A stretch of 64,000 nucleotides of DNA, taken from assembly GCF_008801405.1 (NCBI RefSeq), contig NZ_VZPV01000001.1, positions 806,001 through 870,000 on the forward strand. Direction: 5' to 3'. The translations under genes and the position numbers were made by a program. This document shows, in pieces, positions 8,891 through 17,015 of this stretch (positions are counted from its first letter, which is position 1; each line of letters opens with the position of its first letter). The notes below the pieces were generated by a model. That model was not told the origin of the DNA, did no database searches, and saw nothing but the letters and a program-made list of their open reading frames with translations. Source of the stretch: Ralstonia insidiosa. Its GTDB lineage: Bacteria > Pseudomonadota > Gammaproteobacteria > Burkholderiales > Burkholderiaceae.

Positions 8891-9762
8891 CGCGGCCACG
8901 CCATCCCCAGTTGGAACACCCGGTCGCGCCGCCCCTCACGCCGGCGCGCGAACGCGTGATCGAGGTGCGCGGCGTCACCAAGCGCTACGGCAACACAACG
9001 GTGCTCGACAACATCGACCTGGATGTTTTTCGCGGCGAGGTGCTCTCCATCGTGGGCGGTTCGGGCAGTGGCAAGACCACGCTGCTGCGCCAGGTGGTTG
9101 GGCTGGAGAAGCCCACCTCGGGCACCATCCACATCTTTGGCGAGGAGCTGACCTGCCAGATCGGCAACGATCTGCAGTCGATGCGCAATCGCTGGGGCAT
9201 GCAGTTCCAGCATGGCGCGCTGTTTTCGGCGCTGTCGGTGATCGACAACGTAGCATTGCCGATGCGCGAGTTGCGTACGCTGCCCGATGCCTTCATTGTG
9301 CGGGTGGCGATGCTCAAGCTGCAGATGGTGGGGCTCAAATCCACCGACGCCGACAAGATGCCGTCGGACCTGTCCGGCGGCATGATCAAGCGCGTGGCAC
9401 TGGCGCGGGCGTTGTCGCTGGAGCCGGAACTCGTCTTTCTGGACGAGCCCACCGCCGGCCTGGACCCGCGCGCTTCTGATGACTACGTTGCCCTCATCCG
9501 CGAGCTGCGCCAGGAACTGGGCCTGACCGTGGTGATGGTGACGCACGACCTGGACACGCTGGTGGCGCTGTCCGACCGCATTGCCGTGCTGGCCGACCGC
9601 AAGGTGGTGGCGGCCAAGCCGGTGGAGCAGATCATTCAGATCGACCATCCGTTCATCAAGGAGTACTTCCTGGGTGAGCGGGGCAAGCGGGCCCTGATGG
9701 CATTGGGCCCTGAGATGACGGAAGCGGTGGCCGCCGCCTCGCTTTCGCTGCAGGACGAGTAG
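8887..9762 (+). CDS. MlaF-like ABC transporter ATP-binding protein
   Basis: A 291-aa ATPase with Walker A 'GGSGSGKTTLLRQ', Q-loop region 'WGMQFQHGALFSALSV', signature 'LSGGMIKRVALARAL', Walker B 'LVFLDEPTAGLDP' and switch 'VMVTHDLDTL'. The 'QHGALFSALSV(I)DNV' stretch is typical of MlaF-type lipid transporters. The start is ATG 8887, overlapping the permease stop by 4 nt. The long frame extending upstream of this ATG is a shadow of the permease gene. Confidence 0.93.
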   Translation: MTRPRHPQLEHPVAPPLTPARERVIEVRGVTKRYGNTTVLDNIDLDVFRGEVLSIVGGSGSGKTTLLRQVVGLEKPTSGTIHIFGEELTCQIGNDLQSMRNRWGMQFQHGALFSALSVIDNVALPMRELRTLPDAFIVRVAMLKLQMVGLKSTDADKMPSDLSGGMIKRVALARALSLEPELVFLDEPTAGLDPRASDDYVALIRELRQELGLTVVMVTHDLDTLVALSDRIAVLADRKVVAAKPVEQIIQIDHPFIKEYFLGERGKRALMALGPEMTEAVAAASLSLQDE

Positions 9763-9771
9763 GGAGGATTG

Positions 9772-10743
9772 ATGGAAAACAAAGCCCACGCATTTCTGGC
9801 CGGGCTGTTCACGATCGGGCTGGTGATCTTTGTTGCGCTCGCCGTGACGTGGTTCAACCGCGACCAGACCGTGCGCGTGCCGTACGACGTGGTCACCCGC
9901 TCGACGGTCAACGGGCTGAACCCGCAGGCCGCCGTGAAGTACCGCGGCCTGGATGTCGGCAAGGTCGACAGCATCCGCTTTGACGACAAGGTGCCGGGGC
10001 AGATCGTGGTGCGTGTGCTGGTGGACAAGGATGCGCCCATCACCACCACCACCTATGGCCGGCTGGCGTACCAGGGCGTGACCGGCCTTGCCTACGTGCA
10101 GTTGGACGATCGCGGATTCGATCAGGGTAACGGCAGCGGCAAGCGCGCACCCAATCCGGAGCACCTCGCCACCTCGGCCAAGGAACCGGCCCGCATCCGC
10201 ATGGAAGCGGGCTTCCTGGATGAACTGGACAAGCGCGGCGACCAGATGCTCTCCAAGCTGGATCAGACGCTGAACTCGCTGTCGATCATGTTTGACGACG
10301 AGCACCGCCAGCAGCTCACCAACACGATGCAGTCGTTCCAGACGACCATGGACGCCTACAGCACGCTTGCGAAACAGGCCGAGCCGACCCTGCGCAAGTT
10401 GCCGCAGATTGCCGACAACCTGGACGCGACGATCACGTCCACGCGCAAGCTGTCGCAAACGCTGTCTGATCCCAAGGGCCCGCTGCTGACGACGATTTCC
10501 GGCGCGGGCTCGGACCTGGCCACCGCCACCCAGTCGATGCAATCGGCCGCCAATGTACTGACGTACGAGACGCTGCCGCAGCTCAACGGCTTTGCGCGTG
10601 AGGCCCGTCAGGCCGTGCGCGGTTTCGACAACGCCGTGACGAGCTTCAACGCCCGGCCGCAAAGCGTGCTGTTTGGTCCCGCGCCCGGATCGCCCGGCCC
10701 CGGTGAGACCGGTTTCACGGCGCCCGCTGCCCGCCAGCCCTGA
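9772..10743 (+). CDS. MCE/MlaD-family periplasmic lipid-binding protein
   Basis: A 323-aa protein anchored by one N-terminal helix ('AFLAGLFTIGLVIFVALAVTWF', about 8-29), followed by one MCE domain (about 38-115, 'VVTRSTVNGLNPQAAVKYRGLDVGKVDSIRF') and a long helical C-terminal region that ends Pro/Gly-rich. MCE rings carry hydrophobic lipid between membranes. ATG 9772 has GGGAGG upstream. It is third in the permease-ATPase-MCE-lipoprotein operon. Confidence 0.9.
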   Translation: MENKAHAFLAGLFTIGLVIFVALAVTWFNRDQTVRVPYDVVTRSTVNGLNPQAAVKYRGLDVGKVDSIRFDDKVPGQIVVRVLVDKDAPITTTTYGRLAYQGVTGLAYVQLDDRGFDQGNGSGKRAPNPEHLATSAKEPARIRMEAGFLDELDKRGDQMLSKLDQTLNSLSIMFDDEHRQQLTNTMQSFQTTMDAYSTLAKQAEPTLRKLPQIADNLDATITSTRKLSQTLSDPKGPLLTTISGAGSDLATATQSMQSAANVLTYETLPQLNGFAREARQAVRGFDNAVTSFNARPQSVLFGPAPGSPGPGETGFTAPAARQP

Positions 10744-10752
10744 GGAGAATCC

Positions 10753-11421
10753 ATGTCGATGTTGTCTGCTGTCTTGTGTCCCACACTCAGCCGCGCGCTT
10801 GCGCTGTCCGCCCCGCTGTTGCTCGTGACGGCGCTGGCTGCGTGCTCCAGCGCACCGGTTGCGCCGGCTGCGCTCTACGATTTCGGTCTCGCGCCAACGG
10901 CCGCCAGTGGCGCGCGCCTGCCCACCGCGCTGCGCGTGGCCGAGGTGGCCGGCCCGAGCTGGATGGATGGCATTGCCATCTACTACCGCCTCGCCTACGC
11001 ACAAAGCCAGCGTACCGACGCGTATGCCAACAGCCGCTGGGTGGAATCGCCGGTGAACCTGTTCGATGCCCGCCTGCGCAACGCCGCCGCCGCGCGCGGC
11101 CAGGTGGTCGGCTATGCCGGGCAGGAGGTGCCGATGCTGCGTGTCGAACTGGTCGACTTTTCGCAAGTGTTTGACCAGCCGGGTGCGAGCCGGGGGGTGG
11201 TACGCCTGCGGGCGACGGTGTTCAAGTCGCGTGAGGTGGTCGACCAGCGCGTGGTGCAGGCCGACGCACCCGCCCCGAGCGCCGATGCGGCCGGCGGCGT
11301 GGCGGCGCTCACGCAGGCATCCGATCGTGCCATCGGCGAGGTGCTCGACTGGGTGGCAGCGCTCCCGCTGGCTGCCCACACGCCCACGGCGGCATCGCAA
11401 CCGGCCGTGCGCGCACACTGA
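10753..11421 (+). CDS. ABC-type transport auxiliary lipoprotein (PqiC/LetC-like)
   Basis: A 222-aa lipoprotein with signal peptide and lipobox 'LLVTALAAC' (Cys about 31), then 'ALYDFGL', the opening typical of the ABC-transport auxiliary family that accompanies MCE systems. It is probably an outer-membrane partner of the MCE complex, inferred from the operon. A GAGGAGA site lies 9 bp after the MCE stop. Confidence 0.87.
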   Translation: MSMLSAVLCPTLSRALALSAPLLLVTALAACSSAPVAPAALYDFGLAPTAASGARLPTALRVAEVAGPSWMDGIAIYYRLAYAQSQRTDAYANSRWVESPVNLFDARLRNAAAARGQVVGYAGQEVPMLRVELVDFSQVFDQPGASRGVVRLRATVFKSREVVDQRVVQADAPAPSADAAGGVAALTQASDRAIGEVLDWVAALPLAAHTPTAASQPAVRAH

Positions 11422-11510
11422 CCTTCCACCGGAAGAGGGAACCGTCCGCGTCCGGCGGCGTCGGACGGTATCATGGGCATTGCGCCCCAGTTTGACTGCA
11501 GCTCCCGCCG

Positions 11511-12701
11511 GTGCCGGACCTCCACACACAACCTTCCACGCCTACCCCGCATCGCCACTCGCCGCTCGCACGCGCCGGGCTGGCCTGTTTCGTCTTCCTG
11601 GTGGTCTACGCGAGCCTGTATCCATTTGCGGGATGGACGGACACCGGGGTCTCGCCGTTTGCGTACCTGACCGCGCCGCTGCCGCGCTACAACACCGTCT
11701 TCGACGTGGTCACCAACGTGTGGGGCTACATGCCGCTGGGCATGCTGACGGTGCTGGCGCTGCATCCACGCATCACTGGCTGGCGCGCGGTGCTGATCGC
11801 GCTGGGGGCCGGATTGCTGCTCTCGGGCGCGATGGAGGCCATCCAGACGTATCTGCCGACGCGCGTGTCGTCCAATGTGGATCTGGCGACCAATACGCTG
11901 GGTGCGCTGCTGGGGGCGATTGTCATGCTGCCGTTCTCGGCGCGGCTGATCGACCGGGGCGGGCTGCGCCGCCTGCGCCGCCACTGGTTCGAGCCGCATG
12001 CCACCTTTGCGATCCTGCTGCTGTTGCTGTGGCCGTTCGCGCAAATTTTTCCGCAGGAATTTCTCTTCAGCATGGGCGGGGTGATCCGTAGCATCGTGCT
12101 GGATCCGTCGCCGGACGCTTTCCTCACCAGCGTCATCAACAGCTGGTTTCCGGAACTGTTCGACTGGCATGACCGGCTGCAGGCACACCCCGAGGCCCTG
12201 CAGCGCCAGGAATTGCTGGAGGCGCTCATTACCGCCTGCAGCTGGATCGGCACCGGGCTGCTGGCCACCGTGGCCATGCGCCGGGGTGCGCCGCTGCTGC
12301 GCCTGCTGGCGGCGTTGCTGGCGAGCGCGCTGCTGTTGAAGGCCGGGGCGACACTGCTGCAGTTTCCGTTGGCCGGCGCGTGGGATTGGCTCTCATCCGG
12401 CGCGCGTTTCGGGCTGGTGGTGGGCTCGCTGGTGCTGGTGCTGCTGGTGCGCCTGCCGCGCTGGCTGCGCGGCGCGCTGGCGATGACGCTGCTGATGGCG
12501 TTGATCCTGCTGTCCAACGTGTTGCCGCCGAGCCCGTACTCGTGGGTGTCGGCGCAAAGCTGGCGGCTTGGGCGCTTCGTCCATTTCAATAGTCTGTCGC
12601 AATGGATCGGCTGGCTGTGGCCGTTCCTCGGCCTCGGCTACCTTGCCTGGCGGGCCGAGCAGACCCAGCTGGAGCGGCGTGCCAACCGGCCCCAAGACTG
12701 A
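11511..12701 (+). CDS. VanZ-like multi-pass membrane protein
   Basis: A 396-aa polytopic protein with roughly ten hydrophobic segments. The N-terminal part has VanZ-like features ('ACFVFLVVYASLYPFAGW', 'VVTNVWGYMPLGMLTVLAL', 'LSGAMEAIQTYLPTRVSSNVDLATNTLGALLGA'). VanZ homologues are implicated in antibiotic or cell-envelope phenotypes; the function here is unknown. It starts at GTG 11511, 89 bp after the MCE operon, and may be part of it. Confidence 0.75.
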   Translation: MPDLHTQPSTPTPHRHSPLARAGLACFVFLVVYASLYPFAGWTDTGVSPFAYLTAPLPRYNTVFDVVTNVWGYMPLGMLTVLALHPRITGWRAVLIALGAGLLLSGAMEAIQTYLPTRVSSNVDLATNTLGALLGAIVMLPFSARLIDRGGLRRLRRHWFEPHATFAILLLLLWPFAQIFPQEFLFSMGGVIRSIVLDPSPDAFLTSVINSWFPELFDWHDRLQAHPEALQRQELLEALITACSWIGTGLLATVAMRRGAPLLRLLAALLASALLLKAGATLLQFPLAGAWDWLSSGARFGLVVGSLVLVLLVRLPRWLRGALAMTLLMALILLSNVLPPSPYSWVSAQSWRLGRFVHFNSLSQWIGWLWPFLGLGYLAWRAEQTQLERRANRPQD

Positions 12702-12832
12702 CCCCGCATCCGCTTGTGTGATGGCGTGCGCCGCCGTCACGTGGCCGACACGATTCCTTTCTACCTTAGCGCCTGTTGAGTGACAGGCGCGCGCTGCATG
12801 GACAGACCGCCCGAGTCATCAGGAGGTCATCC

Positions 12833-13072
12833 GTGTCTGCAAGCCGTGCTGCCAGTCGACGCCTCTTCCGCCCAGTGTTGCTGACTGCGGTGGCATTCGC
12901 TTTTGCGTTGGCTGGCTGCGATGCCGCTGATCCGCACGTGCCTGCCGTCGTGCGGGCGCCATCCCAGGTTTCCCCGTCGATCTCGTCTTCCCCGTCTTCC
13001 CCGCAGGCCGCCGCGTTGCCCACCGCTGCGCGCGACGGCCTGGTTCCACCCGTCATGCATACCGTCGACTGA
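12833..13072 (+). CDS. Small predicted lipoprotein of unknown function
   Basis: A 79-aa product with an arginine-rich start, a hydrophobic signal and lipobox 'FALAGC' (about residue 25), followed by a Ser/Pro/Ala-rich, probably disordered tail. I recognise no family. GTG 12833 is chosen because AGGAGG lies at 12821-12826, 6 nt ahead; the frame extends to 12776 without such a site. It ends 71 bp before plcN and may be cotranscribed with it. Confidence 0.55.
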   Translation: MSASRAASRRLFRPVLLTAVAFAFALAGCDAADPHVPAVVRAPSQVSPSISSSPSSPQAAALPTAARDGLVPPVMHTVD

Positions 13073-13143
13073 CGCCCCGATCAGTCAGGCGCTGCCCCGT
13101 GTTGTTCCCCCCAACCCCCCAACACAGACAACAGGTAGAGAAC

Positions 13144-15249
13144 ATGACCTCCAAGAGCCGCCGTGGTTTTCTCCGTTCCGCCGCCCAATTGGCTGCTGCA
13201 TCCGCAGCCATGGGTGCGGTGCCCGAAGGTATTCGCCAGGCGCTGGCGATTCCCGCCCATAACGCGCACCGCAATATCGAGGACGTGCAGCACATCGTGA
13301 TCCTCATGCAGGAAAACCGCTCGTTCGACCACTACTTCGGCACGCTCAAGGGCGTGCGCGGGTATGGCGATACGCGCACGATCACGCTACCGACCGGCAA
13401 GAGCGTGTGGCACCAACCGGTCGCTGGTGGTGTGGGTGAAGTGCTGCCGTTCCGCCCGAGCGCGCCCGATCTGGGCCTGCAATTCCTGCAAGACCTGCCG
13501 CACGGCTGGAATGACACGCATGCTGCCGTCAACGGCGGCCGCTACGACGGCTGGGTCCCGCACAAGGGCACCACCACGATGGCGTATCTCACGCGCCAGG
13601 ACATTCCGTTCCACTACGCGCTGGCCGACGCCTTCACCATCTGCGACGCCTACCACTGCTCCACGCCCACCTCGACCGACCCGAACCGCTACTACATGTG
13701 GACGGGCTATGTCGGCAACGACAACGTCGGCGGCGGCCCGGTGATCGACAACGCGGAAGCCGGCTACGGTTGGTCCACCTATCCGGAAGTGCTCGAAGCC
13801 GCCGGCATCTCGTGGAAGATCTACCAGGACATCGGCACCGGCCTGAATGCCGCCGGCTCGTGGGGCTGGACGAGCGACGCCTACATCGGCAACTACGGCG
13901 ACAACTCGCTGCTGTACTTCCACCAGTACCAGAACGCGCAGCCGGGCACCCCGCTGTACGACAAGGCGCGCACCGGCACCAACGCATCCGCCGGCGACGG
14001 CTACTTCGACATCCTCAAGCGCGACGTGCAGAACGGCACGTTGCCGCAGGTGTCGTGGATTGCCGCACCAGAGGCCTTCTCCGAGCATCCGAACTGGCCG
14101 GCCAACTACGGTGCGTGGTACATCGACCAAGTCCTGCAGATCCTCACCTCCAACCCCGAGGTGTGGAGCAAGACCGCCGTGTTCATCACCTACGACGAGA
14201 ATGACGGTTTCTTCGACCACCTCGTGCCGCCGTTCGCATCGTCGGGCAGCAATGGTTTGTCCACCGTCGACACCACGGGCGAGTATTTCCCGGGCAACGC
14301 CAAGTACGGCGCGGGCAGCTACGGCCTGGGCGTGCGTGTGCCGATGCTGGTGGTGTCGCCGTGGTCCAAGGGCGGCTTCGTCTGCTCGGAAACGTTCGAC
14401 CACACCTCAATCATTCGCTTCATCGAGCAGCGCTTTAAGCGCACGCACAACGTCAAGTCGCCGAACATCTCGAAGTGGCGCCGTGCGGTGTGCGGCGATC
14501 TGACGTCGGCGTTCAACTTCGCCACGCCCAACGAGGTGGTGCCGGCGCTGCCGAGCACCGCGGCCTACGTGCCGAAGGACCATGCACGCCATCCGGACTA
14601 CATCCCGCTGCCGCCGCTGCTGCAAGCCGTGCCCAAGCAAGAGCGCGGCGTGCGTCCGGCGCGTGCGCTGCCGTATGAGCTGTTCGTGCGCGGCCGCCAC
14701 GACGAGGCCGCTGCCAAGTTCCAGCTCGACTTCGTCAACACGGGCGACGTGGGCGCGGCCTTCCTCGTCTACACCGCCGGCAGCGTGGATGCGCCGCGCA
14801 CCTACACGGTGGAGGCCGGCAAGCGCCTGTCGGACAAACTGCCGGTGGGTGCCGGCGGTGCATACGACTTCACGGTGCACGGCCCGAATGGCTTCCTGCG
14901 CCGCTTTGCCGGCAAGCTCACGCTGTCGGGCCTGCTGCATCCGCAAGGCCGCCGCGCGCTGGAAGTGAAGGAAGGCTACGACGTGGCCAACGGCAACCTG
15001 GAGCTGCGCCTGATCAACCACGGCCGCGCGCACACGACTTTCACGATCAAGAGCGCCTACACGGGGGAGAGCGTGCAGCGTGAAGTGCGTGGTGGGGATG
15101 ATGCCTCGGTGTACCTGGACCTGCGTGGTCAGCACGCCTGGTACGACCTGACCATTACGGCCAGCACCGACGCCGGCTTCCAGCGCCGCCTGGCCGGCCA
15201 CGTAGAGACGGATCGCCCGAGCGTGTCGGACCCGGCACTCGGCGCATAA
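13144..15249 (+). CDS. plcN: Phosphocholine-specific (non-hemolytic type) phospholipase C, Tat-exported
   Basis: A 701-aa member of the PlcN/PlcH/acid phosphatase A family. The N-terminus carries a Tat signal ('SRRGFLRSAAQLAAASAAMGA'), so it is exported folded. The catalytic domain starts 'QHIVILMQENRSFDHYFGTLKGVRGYGD', and C-terminal beta domains follow from about residue 490. Such enzymes cleave phosphatidylcholine to diacylglycerol and phosphocholine. It stands upstream of a choline oxidation locus (betB-betA), which fits phosphocholine supply. A strong terminator follows. A PlcH-type paralogue cannot be excluded from sequence alone. Confidence 0.92.
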   Translation: MTSKSRRGFLRSAAQLAAASAAMGAVPEGIRQALAIPAHNAHRNIEDVQHIVILMQENRSFDHYFGTLKGVRGYGDTRTITLPTGKSVWHQPVAGGVGEVLPFRPSAPDLGLQFLQDLPHGWNDTHAAVNGGRYDGWVPHKGTTTMAYLTRQDIPFHYALADAFTICDAYHCSTPTSTDPNRYYMWTGYVGNDNVGGGPVIDNAEAGYGWSTYPEVLEAAGISWKIYQDIGTGLNAAGSWGWTSDAYIGNYGDNSLLYFHQYQNAQPGTPLYDKARTGTNASAGDGYFDILKRDVQNGTLPQVSWIAAPEAFSEHPNWPANYGAWYIDQVLQILTSNPEVWSKTAVFITYDENDGFFDHLVPPFASSGSNGLSTVDTTGEYFPGNAKYGAGSYGLGVRVPMLVVSPWSKGGFVCSETFDHTSIIRFIEQRFKRTHNVKSPNISKWRRAVCGDLTSAFNFATPNEVVPALPSTAAYVPKDHARHPDYIPLPPLLQAVPKQERGVRPARALPYELFVRGRHDEAAAKFQLDFVNTGDVGAAFLVYTAGSVDAPRTYTVEAGKRLSDKLPVGAGGAYDFTVHGPNGFLRRFAGKLTLSGLLHPQGRRALEVKEGYDVANGNLELRLINHGRAHTTFTIKSAYTGESVQREVRGGDDASVYLDLRGQHAWYDLTITASTDAGFQRRLAGHVETDRPSVSDPALGA

Positions 15250-15264
15250 GCAGTACCCAAACGA

Positions 15265-15302
15265 AACGGCCCGCTGGCAATCAAGTCAGCGGGCCGTTTT
15301 GC
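15265..15302 (+). terminator. Rho-independent terminator after plcN
   Basis: A perfect 12-bp inverted repeat AACGGCCCGCTG (15265-15276) / CAGCGGGCCGTT (15287-15298) with a 10-nt loop and a short T run. It can also serve the opposing small-gene operon ending at 15326. Confidence 0.9.
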
Positions 15303-15325
15303 TTGCATCGATAGGATGCGCAGCG

Positions 15326-15433
15326 TCAGAGCTGCTTCGTATACGTGCGTGCCTGATACAGCGCCAGCGCACTCAACCCGACGATCATCGCGATCGCCAG
15401 CACGTCGGCAAACGGATAGCCCCAGTAGTTCAT
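15326..15433 (-). CDS. 35-residue single-pass membrane peptide, third gene of the DMT cassette
   Basis: A short frame beginning MNYWGYPFADVLAIAM and ending in a basic tail (RTYTKQL). Residues 8-27 form one hydrophobic helix. Its ATG overlaps the stop of the preceding gene (ATGA, 15430-15433), and AAGGAG lies just upstream inside that gene, so translation is coupled. The two upstream genes overlap in the same way, which supports a real three-gene cassette. I recognise no family; an accessory subunit of the DMT transporter is an inference from coupling. Confidence 0.65.
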   Translation of the reverse strand: MNYWGYPFADVLAIAMIVGLSALALYQARTYTKQL

Positions 15434-15732
15434 TGCGTGGTCTCCTTCGGTTCGACTTCGATCAGGCCGGTGTCCGCCATGCGCTGGCGGCCAAACTCGG
15501 TGATGACATAGCGGAAGTGCACCTTGCCGGTGGCTTCGTCCAGCGAGTCTTCGGGCGTTTGCACCAGGCCGCCGGAGTACAGGTCGGCCAGGATCGCGCG
15601 GATGCTGCCCGTCCAGTACTCGTCTTCGGGTTTGCCGTATTCAACGCAGGTGCGATGGGCGATGTCGCTGTCCCACAGGCCGTCGCCGTCGGCCAGCAAT
15701 TGCAGGATGTAGCCCTTCATGTGCAGCTTCAT
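15430..15732 (-). CDS. Small winged-helix-like protein, second gene of the DMT cassette
   Basis: A 100-aa soluble protein. The pattern 'MKGYILQLLADGDGLWDSDIAHRTC ... TGSIRAILADLYSGGLVQ ... GKVHFRYVITEFGRQRM' resembles a PadR/MarR-like winged helix: an opening helix, a helix-turn-helix region, a beta wing and the 'YxITxxGR' ending. The DNA-binding assignment is an inference. Its start overlaps the transporter stop by 4 nt (ATGA, 15729-15732) and its stop overlaps the 35-aa gene. GGAGA lies before the ATG. Confidence 0.65.
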   Translation of the reverse strand: MKLHMKGYILQLLADGDGLWDSDIAHRTCVEYGKPEDEYWTGSIRAILADLYSGGLVQTPEDSLDEATGKVHFRYVITEFGRQRMADTGLIEVEPKETTQ

Positions 15733-16817
15733 GCGTGTGTCTCCGTGGTTGCTGTTGTTGTGGTGGGAATGGCAGGTGCCGTGCCGCGGATCACTTCGAG
15801 GTTTTCCGAGCTTTCCGACACCATCACGAAGCCGCCGAAGATCACCAGCGCCAGCCCGATCAGGAAGTACCACTCCGGAAACTGCAGCGTGAAGACAGCG
15901 GTGAAGATCGTGGCGAACATCGCGTAGAACGCCCCCAGCGCCTGCCCGCGCCCCACGCCGATCAGCGGGAAAGACTTGTACCAGGCCACCGCGCAGAACG
16001 AGAAGGTGAGCCCGCCCACCGCCAGCCACAGCAGCGCCTTGCTGTGCACGATGCCGGAGACGATGGTTGTGACGGGCACTGGCACATGTGCGAATAGCGC
16101 GATGGCCGGCAGGATGAGGACGACCCAGTAGATGGCCTCGGCGGTGTAGCGGATGGAGACACCGCAGTCGGGGTCGGTCACGTCCATCGCGCGGCCGACG
16201 ATCGCGCCTTCCAGCCCCCAACCGATGGCGGCCATGGCGCCGCCCAGGTAGCCGATCCACTGGTTGCCGCCGCTGTGCGATTCGGCCATCAGCGCCGGCG
16301 CATAGATCGCCACGCCGCCCAGGATGATGATGGCGATGCCCACCGCCGCCCGCGCGCTGATGCGCTCGTTGTACCAAAGCTTGGCCACCGTCGCGCCCAC
16401 CACGGGGTAGAGGAGGCCGGCCACTGCCGCAAACACCGCGCCCACGTAGCCCATCGCCAGGTACGAGCCGAAGTTGGCCATCAGTCCGCCGGCCACGGCG
16501 GCAATGAAGTACCAGCGCGAGATCTTGCGGAACTGGCCGATGGTGCGGAAGTAGTCGCCCAGCTTGCCTAGCGTGCCGAGCCACACCCACTGGAACAGCA
16601 CCACCATGCAGCTGTGGAATGCCGTGATGACGGCCGCGCAGGTCAGGAAGACGCGCGGATCGGAGAGGTCCAGCGCACCGAATGGCGATTCATGCCAGAC
16701 GGCCGTGCCCGGCACGTACCAGGCGCCCCACAGAATCGCGGCCCATAGCGCCCAGCGGTAGCCCCACTGCAGCGTACGTCGATGATGTGCCGCGCGGGCG
16801 GCGGAGGATGAAGCCAA
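15729..16817 (-). CDS. DMT-superfamily (EamA-like) transporter, candidate choline/betaine-related permease
   Basis: A 362-aa protein with about ten transmembrane helices, typical of the drug/metabolite transporter fold ('YRWALWAAILWGAWYVPG' at the start, 'AVFAAVAGLLYPVVGATVAKLWYNERI' at the end of the first repeat). LicB, a known choline importer, belongs to this superfamily. The neighbours are plcN, betB and betA, so a choline or quaternary-amine substrate is a reasonable inference but not shown. The start is TTG 16817 with AAGGAG about 10 nt upstream; the start of the mature protein is soluble and basic. Confidence 0.75.
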   Translation of the reverse strand: MASSSAARAAHHRRTLQWGYRWALWAAILWGAWYVPGTAVWHESPFGALDLSDPRVFLTCAAVITAFHSCMVVLFQWVWLGTLGKLGDYFRTIGQFRKISRWYFIAAVAGGLMANFGSYLAMGYVGAVFAAVAGLLYPVVGATVAKLWYNERISARAAVGIAIIILGGVAIYAPALMAESHSGGNQWIGYLGGAMAAIGWGLEGAIVGRAMDVTDPDCGVSIRYTAEAIYWVVLILPAIALFAHVPVPVTTIVSGIVHSKALLWLAVGGLTFSFCAVAWYKSFPLIGVGRGQALGAFYAMFATIFTAVFTLQFPEWYFLIGLALVIFGGFVMVSESSENLEVIRGTAPAIPTTTTATTETHA

Positions 16818-16982
16818 AACCGGTCTCCTTGTTCTGTGCGCCGTGCCCGCGATGCATCATGCGGGCGGCGCGTAAGTTACTGGAGGTGCAAAAATTAACT
16901 GAAGGTATTTCTGAGTGAGTCTAAGCCGGCCCTCCAGGCATGCCGGAAAATCAGTCGCAACGATTGACGGGTTTGTCAGAAG

Positions 16983-17001
16983 TTGACGTATGCAACGTCA
17001 A
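16983..17001. promoter_or_regulatory. Perfect inverted repeat upstream of the DMT cassette, candidate operator
   Basis: TTGACGT-N5-ACGTCAA forms a perfect 7-5-7 dyad about 165 bp upstream of the DMT start and 15 bp beyond the stop of the PAS regulator. It lacks a T run, so it looks more like a protein-binding site than a terminator. The binding factor is unknown. Confidence 0.45.
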
Positions 17002-17015
17002 GTGACGGTGGTGCG

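Noticed and set aside
8653..11529. A 958-codon antisense frame across the Mla-type operon
   Set aside because: Its translation is rich in His, Gln, Arg and Gly without domains, and it mirrors four well-supported sense genes with overlapping starts and ribosome sites.
15430..16590. A single 386-aa protein joining the winged-helix gene to the upstream DNA
   Set aside because: The upstream part is an alternative frame of the DMT transporter; the real start of the small gene is the ATG overlapping the transporter stop.
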